The notes below the pieces were generated by a model that saw only the letters and a program-made list of their open reading frames with translations, had not been told where the DNA came from and ran no database searches. A stretch of 8,005 nucleotides of DNA from a bacterium (GTDB lineage: Bacteria; Patescibacteriota; Minisyncoccia; Minisyncoccales; Minisyncoccaceae): positions 1-8,005 of the forward strand of contig JALNZJ010000031.1 in the NCBI GenBank assembly GCA_023229485.1. Direction: 5' to 3'. The translations under genes and the position numbers were made by a program. How positions within the stretch are numbered: position 1 is the stretch's first letter; each line of letters begins with the position of its first letter. This document shows, one piece after another, positions 1 through 4,430 of the stretch.

Positions 1-261
1 AAATTTTATTATTATGTCTTTTCCGCTTGTTCCATCCACAAATTGTCCTTTTCCATTTTCTCCATTTTCTGCTTCGAGTACTTTTCTAAATCTGAATTGT
101 TTTAAAGCATCTAGTTCTGAAACTCCGACAACCGAAATACTCCCACCTCGTCCGCCGGCTCCACCAGTAGGGCCGAGACTGCAAACAACCTTATTAAAGG
201 CGACAGCTCCAGCTCCTCCATTTCCTGCTTTTATTCTTATTGTAACATCGTCAATTAACAT
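1..261 (-). CDS. obg: Obg-family GTPase, N-terminal part (runs off the left edge)
   Basis: Obg/CgtA proteins are ribosome-associated GTPases that act in 50S subunit maturation and the stress response. The minus strand is open from an ATG at 259-261 to base 1, giving 87 residues that start MLIDDVTIRIKAGNGG. This is the glycine-rich Obg fold: KAGNGGAGAVAF, then GPTGGAGGRGGS, then AENGENGKGQFVDGTSGKD, the last matching the family's 'AENG..G.G....G..G.D' turn. The GTPase domain lies outside the window. The start is set by the match to the usual family N-terminus (M-[FL]-[IV]-D). No Shine-Dalgarno sequence precedes it. Canonical Obg has a basic RREK segment after VAF; here it reads NKVVCSLG, a variant I associate from memory with Patescibacteria. 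rarA lies 81 bases upstream on the same strand, so the two may be co-transcribed. Identification is secure despite truncation. Confidence 0.93.
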   Translation of the reverse strand, partial: MLIDDVTIRIKAGNGGAGAVAFNKVVCSLGPTGGAGGRGGSISVVGVSELDALKQFRFRKVLEAENGENGKGQFVDGTSGKDIIIKF

Positions 262-342
262 ATAGGTTTTTGGTAATTAGAAATTAGTAATTAGGGGTTA
301 TGCAGCTTGCTTCGCAAACATAATAATTAGCAGTACTAGTAA
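262..342. other. rarA-obg spacer with short TAATTA repeats and an imperfect hairpin
   Basis: The spacer is AT-rich and contains repeated AATTAG/TAATTA words (274-294 and 322-346). An imperfect hairpin is also present: TTATG (298-302) pairs with CATAA (319-323), and TTGC (307-310) pairs with GCAA (314-317) around a TTC loop. On the minus strand no T-tract follows it, so it does not look like a terminator and rarA-obg read-through is possible. No convincing obg promoter or ribosome binding site was found. Confidence 0.5.
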
Positions 343-1602
343 TTAATTTTCATTTTTCTTAAATTTTAAATATTTTTTGCCTTTTAGTTCTTTAGGCATA
401 TATTCTTGATCTTCTTTGTATCCATATTCTGGACTATATTTATAATCCTTGCCATATCCAATATCTTTCATAAATTTGGTTGGGGCATTCCTAAGATGAA
501 GCGGAACTGGAAGATTTCCTAATTCTCGAGCATCGTTTGATGCTTCGCCATAAGCCATATAAAGTGCATTTGATTTTTTACATTTTGCTAGATAAACAAC
601 AACTTGTGCTAAAATAACATTGCATTCCGGATAACCGATAAAGTGACATGCTTGATATCCTGCTACCGCCTGTTGTAGTGCTTGTGAGTTTGCAAGTCCA
701 ACATCTTCGCTAGAGAACCTCACTAATCTTCGTGCTATATATAATGGATCTTCGCCTGACTCTACCATTCGAGCTAGCCAATATAGGGCCGCATTCTCAT
801 CAGATCCCCTAAGAGATTTATGTAACGCTGAGATTATATTATGGTGTTCTTCTCCATTTTTATCGTACAGAATATTTATTCGTTGTAATGCCTCTTTGAT
901 TAGCTCTTTTGTTATTTTTATTTCTTTTTTAAAATCATCGGAATCAATATTAGGAGTAATTGCATATTCAAGAATATTTAATGCTGTCCTAGCGTCTCCG
1001 TTGGCAACGTTTCCGATTAATAACAATAAATCCTTTGTTATTTTTACTTTATATTCTCCATAGCCTTTTTCTTTATTCTTAATTGCCTTTTTAAGTATCT
1101 CGCAGATTTCCTCCTTGTTTAATGGGTCAAAGACAAAAACCCTAGAACGAGAAAGAAGGGCACCTCTAACCTCAAAGCTTGGATTTTCTGTTGTAGCTCC
1201 TATTAAAATAATTAAACCATTTTCTAAGTGTGGCAATAACGCATCTTGCTGGATTTTATTCCAACGATGAATTTCGTCAATAAATAAAATAGTTTTTTTA
1301 TTTACTGTTTGATTACTTTTTGCTCTATCTATTATGAGCCTTAAGTCTTTTAGTCCAATCGAAACTGCACTTGTTTTTACAAAATCTGACTTTGTTTGTC
1401 TGGCGATTATTCTTGCAAGGGTTGTTTTTCCAGTTCCTGGCGGTCCCCAAAAAATCATTGATGGAAGGTTGTCCGATTCAATGGCTCGACGAAGTAATTT
1501 TCCTTCTCCGATTATTGCTGTTTGCCCTAAAAAATCATCAAAAGTTTCTGGTCTTAATCTATCAGATAAAGGCTTATTTTTATTGTTATCAAATAATGTC
1601 AT
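343..1602 (-). CDS. rarA: Replication-associated recombination ATPase RarA (MgsA/Mgs1/WRNIP1 family)
   Basis: RarA is a clamp-loader-like AAA+ ATPase that works as a tetramer at stalled replication forks, probably opening DNA ends next to SSB. The 419-residue protein is about full length (E. coli has 447). Visible motifs are PLSDRLRPETFDDFLGQ (11-27), Walker A GPPGTGKT (53-60), Walker B ILFIDEIHRWNK (105-116), sensor 1 IGATTENPSFE (134-144), the arginine-finger segment LLSRSRVF (149-156) and sensor 2 GDARTALN (202-209). The C-terminal tetramerisation part follows (258-305), with SALHKSLRGSDENAALYW and ARRLVRFSSEDVGLAN, and the family ending PLHLRNAPTKFMK (367-379). The ATG is the only methionine before the conserved start. 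An AAAGGG sits one base upstream, closer than normal Shine-Dalgarno spacing. Small oddity: Walker B reads HRWNK where HRFNK is usual. The gene is divergent from valS and upstream of obg. Confidence 0.96.
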   Translation of the reverse strand: MTLFDNNKNKPLSDRLRPETFDDFLGQTAIIGEGKLLRRAIESDNLPSMIFWGPPGTGKTTLARIIARQTKSDFVKTSAVSIGLKDLRLIIDRAKSNQTVNKKTILFIDEIHRWNKIQQDALLPHLENGLIILIGATTENPSFEVRGALLSRSRVFVFDPLNKEEICEILKKAIKNKEKGYGEYKVKITKDLLLLIGNVANGDARTALNILEYAITPNIDSDDFKKEIKITKELIKEALQRINILYDKNGEEHHNIISALHKSLRGSDENAALYWLARMVESGEDPLYIARRLVRFSSEDVGLANSQALQQAVAGYQACHFIGYPECNVILAQVVVYLAKCKKSNALYMAYGEASNDARELGNLPVPLHLRNAPTKFMKDIGYGKDYKYSPEYGYKEDQEYMPKELKGKKYLKFKKNEN

Positions 1603-1614
1603 ACCCTTTACAAC

Positions 1615-1643
1615 ATTATTGTTTATTTTTTAATAAAAAGCAA
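1615..1643 (-). promoter_or_regulatory. Candidate sigma70-type promoter for rarA
   Basis: Read on the minus strand, TTGCTT (1638-1643) lies 17 bases from AATAAT (1615-1620), close to the TTGACA/TATAAT consensus. Transcription would start only about five bases before the rarA ATG, implying a nearly leaderless message. Such matches are easy to find in AT-rich DNA, so this is tentative. Confidence 0.35.
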
Positions 1644-1685
1644 GTTTTTAATGTGAATTAAGCTCGTCTTTAACTGCGGCATAAA

Positions 1686-1713
1686 TTGGACTTTTAGCTT
1701 GTTTTTGTATAGT
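1686..1713 (+). promoter_or_regulatory. Candidate promoter for valS
   Basis: TTGGAC (1686-1691), a 16-base spacer and TATAGT (1708-1713, five of six consensus positions) form a plausible promoter. It would give a leader of roughly 150 bases carrying the hairpins at 1754-1765 and 1790-1848. AT-rich background makes chance matches likely. Confidence 0.35.
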
Positions 1714-1789
1714 ATTTAAGTAATAAATAAAATAATAAATATTGATTGCTTATCCCAATTATGGGCTTGCAGTGTGATTAATAATAAAG

Positions 1790-1848
1790 ATTGCTTCGTT
1801 GTCCGCTTTGCGGACGCCTCGCAATGACAGTTGATTTTAAAAAATCAA
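1790..1848. repeat. Palindromic intergenic repeat module in the valS leader
   Basis: Two adjacent inverted repeats. In the first, ATTGC (1790-1794) pairs with GCAAT (1821-1825), enclosing a perfect stem GTCCGC (1801-1806) / GCGGAC (1810-1815) with a TTT loop. In the second, TTGATTTT (1831-1838) pairs perfectly with AAAATCAA (1841-1848). Related words flank the second stem: GCAATGACAGT (1821-1831) and GCAGTGACAAT (1851-1861). The GC-rich first stem stands out from its AT-rich surroundings. No T-run follows either stem on the plus strand, so this is not a normal terminator. It resembles dispersed palindromic elements of bacterial genomes, but this window alone cannot show copies elsewhere. Confidence 0.6.
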
Positions 1849-1867
1849 TTGCAGTGACAATAGAAAT

Positions 1868-4234
1868 ATGGAAAATCAAGATAAAAATACTCTTTCTGAA
1901 GATTTTTTCCCCAAGAGTTACGACTTTAAAATAAATGAAGAAAAGTGGAGATGTGATTGGAGTGAAAAAAAACTTTATGAGTTCAATTATAATGATAAAA
2001 AGCCGACTTTTGTCGTTGATACTCCACCTCCTTATGTGTCGGCAGATCATCTTCATGCTGGACATATAATGTCCTACACTCAGGCTGAATTTATTGTGAG
2101 ATACAAGCGAATGCGAGGATATAATGTGTTTTATCCAATGGGTTTTGATGATAATGGGTTGCCTACTGAAAGATTTGTAGAAAAAAAATACAAAATAGAT
2201 AAGTCAAAAATCACTAAGTCTGAATTTATTGAGCTTTGCTTAAAGGAAACCGAAAAGGGAATCGAAACTTATCGAAATCTTTGGAATAGTCTTGGTATTT
2301 CTGTTGATTGGTCTAAAACTTATAGCACTATTGCCCCGCTTCCTACTAAAATATCTCAATGGTCCATACTGGATCTATATAAAAAAGGGTTGCTCTATAA
2401 AAAAGAATTGCCGATTTTATGGTGTCCATTCTGTGGAACCGCCCTATCCCAATCTGATCTTGAAACAAAAGAAAGGGATTCTAAAATGAATTATATAAAA
2501 TTTAACCTTTCCAATGGCGAAGTTGGAATTATTGCCACGACCAGACCGGAAATGTTGCCTGCCTGCGTTGCTGTATATTTTAATCCTACCGATGAAAGAT
2601 ATCAAAGCTTGATTAATGGTGAAGCGACAGTACCCTTGTTTGATTTTAATGTACCAATTAAAACTAGCGAAGCTGTCGATAAAGAAAAAGGTACAGGACT
2701 AATGATGGTTTGTACTTGGGGAGATCAAGAAGACCTTGAAAAATGGAGGCTAGATAATTTGCCAACTAAAAACTTGATTACCGAAGACGGGAAAATTACT
2801 GAGCTTGGTGGAAAATATCAAGGAATGAATATTGAAGACGCAAGAAAGGCGATAATAACTGATTTAGCGGATATGGGAATACTTGAAAAGCAAGAAAGTA
2901 TTATCCAGTCCGTGAATATTCATGAGAGATGCGACACTCCTGTTGAATTTGTTTTGAGTAAGCAATGGTTTATAAAAATTACCGATAATAAAGAAAAATG
3001 GCTGGAGATGGGAAAGAAAATAAACTGGTTCCCTGCTCACATGTATAATAATTATGAAATATGGGTTGATTCCCTAAAATGGGATTGGTGTATTTCTAGA
3101 CAAAGATATTATGGAGTTCCATTTCCTTTTTGGATTTGCCAAGATTGCGGTGAGGTAATATTGCCAGATGAAAAAGATTTGCCAGTTAATCCTTTTGAGC
3201 AAGAATCCCCTGTTTCTATTTGCCCTAAGTGTGCGAGCAAAAACATTGAACCCGAAAAAGATGTTATGGATACTTGGGCAACATCTTCTTGTACTCCGTT
3301 TTTACTCCGTGAAATTGTTGGTAGACCAGAATTATTTCCTGTTGACGTACGCCCAAATGCTCACGAGATCATCAGGACTTGGGATTTTTATTCGGTAGTT
3401 AAAAGCACTTTGCATTTTGATTCTATTCCTTTTAAAAATCTTATGATTTCTGGCCATGGACTGGACGAGCAAGGTAAAAAGATATCGAAGAGGCTGGGCA
3501 ATTACACTCCATCTGATAAATTAGTTGATGAGTATGGTGCTGATGCAATAAGATATTGGGCAACTGGTGCTGGATTAGGACAAAACTTGAGATTTAATCC
3601 TAAAGAAATTAAAAAAGGAAAACAAATTTCAACTAAACTTTGGAATGTGGCTAGATTTATAATGATGTATAGTCAAAACGATTCTGGTATTGCTTCGAAG
3701 TATGAAACTGCTGATAAGTGGATAGTCGAGAAATTGAATGAGACTGTTGAGGAAGCAACAAAACATTTTGAAAGTTATGAATACGCAAAAGCAAAAATGG
3801 CAATTGAAGAATTTTTTATGTCTAAGTTTGCCGACTATTATGTCGAATTTGTAAAATATAGGTTAAATGGTGAAGACTTAGCTTCTAAATCGGCAAGCCT
3901 CGCCGTACTAAAAAAGGTTTTTGTGAATATCTTAAAACTTTATGCTCCGATAGTTCCGTTTATTACCGAAGAATTATATCAATATTTTAAAGAGGATAAA
4001 GAGGAGAAAACTATCCATACTTCTAAGTGGCCAGAAAAAATTGCATTTGAAGAAATTGATATTTCTGATTTTAATGACGCAATTAGTGCGATTGATGAAA
4101 TTAGAAAGTATAAATCTGAAAATCAGATTTCTTTGGGGGCAGAAATTGATGAGTATAAATTAAATACGAAAGTCAATTTAGAAAAATACAAATTATTGAT
4201 TGGAAAAGTTGGAAAAGTAAATAAATTTATCTAA
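1868..4234 (+). CDS. valS: Valyl-tRNA synthetase, archaeal/rickettsial-type class I enzyme
   Basis: Charges tRNA-Val with valine in the cytoplasm and hydrolyses mischarged Thr-tRNA. The 788 residues show the class I order: DTPPPYVSADHLHAGH (51-66, HIGH motif read as HAGH), then MGFDDNGLPTERFVEKK (91-107), a hallmark of the archaeal/rickettsial ValS branch. The CP1 editing domain follows with ATTRPE (223-228) and GTGLMMVCTWGDQED (275-289). WDWCISRQRYYGVPFPFW (405-422) leads into a Cys4 zinc-ribbon pattern (C424, C427, C452, C455), with a further CPFC at 186-189. Next come DVMDTWATSS (465-474), the KMSKS equivalent KISKR (538-542) and an anticodon-binding helical domain (about 615-740). At 788 residues it is shorter than E. 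coli ValS (951) and appears to lack the C-terminal coiled-coil arm. No Shine-Dalgarno sequence precedes the ATG; the start fits because the ValS N-terminal motif (residues 13-30) follows at once. A terminator lies directly after the stop. Confidence 0.96.
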   Translation: MENQDKNTLSEDFFPKSYDFKINEEKWRCDWSEKKLYEFNYNDKKPTFVVDTPPPYVSADHLHAGHIMSYTQAEFIVRYKRMRGYNVFYPMGFDDNGLPTERFVEKKYKIDKSKITKSEFIELCLKETEKGIETYRNLWNSLGISVDWSKTYSTIAPLPTKISQWSILDLYKKGLLYKKELPILWCPFCGTALSQSDLETKERDSKMNYIKFNLSNGEVGIIATTRPEMLPACVAVYFNPTDERYQSLINGEATVPLFDFNVPIKTSEAVDKEKGTGLMMVCTWGDQEDLEKWRLDNLPTKNLITEDGKITELGGKYQGMNIEDARKAIITDLADMGILEKQESIIQSVNIHERCDTPVEFVLSKQWFIKITDNKEKWLEMGKKINWFPAHMYNNYEIWVDSLKWDWCISRQRYYGVPFPFWICQDCGEVILPDEKDLPVNPFEQESPVSICPKCASKNIEPEKDVMDTWATSSCTPFLLREIVGRPELFPVDVRPNAHEIIRTWDFYSVVKSTLHFDSIPFKNLMISGHGLDEQGKKISKRLGNYTPSDKLVDEYGADAIRYWATGAGLGQNLRFNPKEIKKGKQISTKLWNVARFIMMYSQNDSGIASKYETADKWIVEKLNETVEEATKHFESYEYAKAKMAIEEFFMSKFADYYVEFVKYRLNGEDLASKSASLAVLKKVFVNILKLYAPIVPFITEELYQYFKEDKEEKTIHTSKWPEKIAFEEIDISDFNDAISAIDEIRKYKSENQISLGAEIDEYKLNTKVNLEKYKLLIGKVGKVNKFI

Positions 4235-4235
4235 T

Positions 4236-4262
4236 AAAAAACCACCTTTGGGTGGTTTTTTT
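4236..4262 (+). terminator. Intrinsic terminator of valS
   Basis: ACCACC (4241-4246), a TTTG loop and GGTGGT (4251-4256) form the stem, preceded by A5 and followed by a seven-T run ending at 4262. It starts one base after the valS stop codon. The flanking A and T runs extend the pairing, so it could also act in reverse. Confidence 0.92.
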
Positions 4263-4300
4263 GTTAGTAATCAGTTATATTAGAGCATAAAATTAGGAAT

Positions 4301-4400
4301 TGTGCTGAGGTCCGACCTCAGGTCGGACCTCAGGTCGGACCTCGTCGTTTTGCGACATTCCCGACTAGATTTTTCCAGAGAAGGGCGAACGTTGGGACAA
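4301..4400. repeat. GC-rich intergenic element with three tandem palindromic 12-mers
   Basis: This block is 56% G+C by direct count, against 25% for the preceding 100 bases. It contains three head-to-tail 12-base units: 4308-4319, 4320-4331 and 4332-4343. Each unit is AGGTC-S-GACCT plus a C, with S = C in the first copy and G in the other two. Each 11-base core is itself a perfect inverted repeat around S, and the first two units together with the preceding G form a 25-base palindrome with 12-base arms (4307-4331). A small GTCG/CGAC hairpin follows (4344-4347 with 4353-4356). The rest, to 4400, is unstructured by eye and holds no ORF. It lies between two convergent genes and their terminators, so it is probably a dispersed intergenic repeat or an unrecognised structured element. 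Confidence 0.75.
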
Positions 4401-4430
4401 ATTAAAAACCGCCCTTGGGCGGTTTTTAAT
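4401..4430 (-). terminator. Intrinsic terminator of the 997-residue surface-protein gene (bidirectional shape)
   Basis: A perfect 14-base inverted repeat: ATTAAAAACCGCCC (4401-4414) pairs with GGGCGGTTTTTAAT (4417-4430), with TT between. On the minus strand the 3' arm ends in T5-AAT-TTG. The outermost stem base overlaps the first base position of the TAA stop (4430-4432). On the plus strand it also ends in T5, so it could back up the valS terminator. Confidence 0.9.

Larger units (their letters stand above)
1603..1867. other. Divergent rarA/valS intergenic region
   Basis: No gene was found in these 265 bases. They hold candidate promoters for both neighbours, a small CCCA-ATTA-TGGG hairpin (1754-1765), and a palindromic repeat module (1790-1848) just before valS. 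There is no T-box signature (no AGGGTGG-type antiterminator sequence) although valS is a synthetase gene. A short minus-strand reading frame that begins inside valS and reaches into this spacer resembles no protein and is taken as chance. Confidence 0.6.

Noticed and set aside
14..265. Plus-strand 83-residue proline-rich reading frame
   Set aside because: It is the antisense of the Obg N-terminus; its Pro runs are the complement of the conserved Gly codons.
298..323. Hairpin after rarA as a terminator
   Set aside because: The stem is imperfect and no T-tract follows on the minus strand.
343..1602. Clamp-loader subunit (DnaX) or RuvB instead of RarA
   Set aside because: ATTENPSFE, HKSLRGSDENAALYW and RNAPTKFMK are RarA-family signatures, and no DnaX zinc module is present.
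1603..1867. T-box or other riboswitch controlling valS
   Set aside because: No T-box consensus sequence or terminator/antiterminator pair was found; the hairpins lack T-runs.
1868..4234. Isoleucyl- or leucyl-tRNA synthetase
   Set aside because: DDNGLPTERFVEK and the arrangement of the zinc ribbon and editing domain fit ValS of the archaeal/rickettsial type.
4308..4343. Short CRISPR array
   Set aside because: The 12-base units are directly adjacent with no spacers and are themselves palindromic; no cas genes are near.
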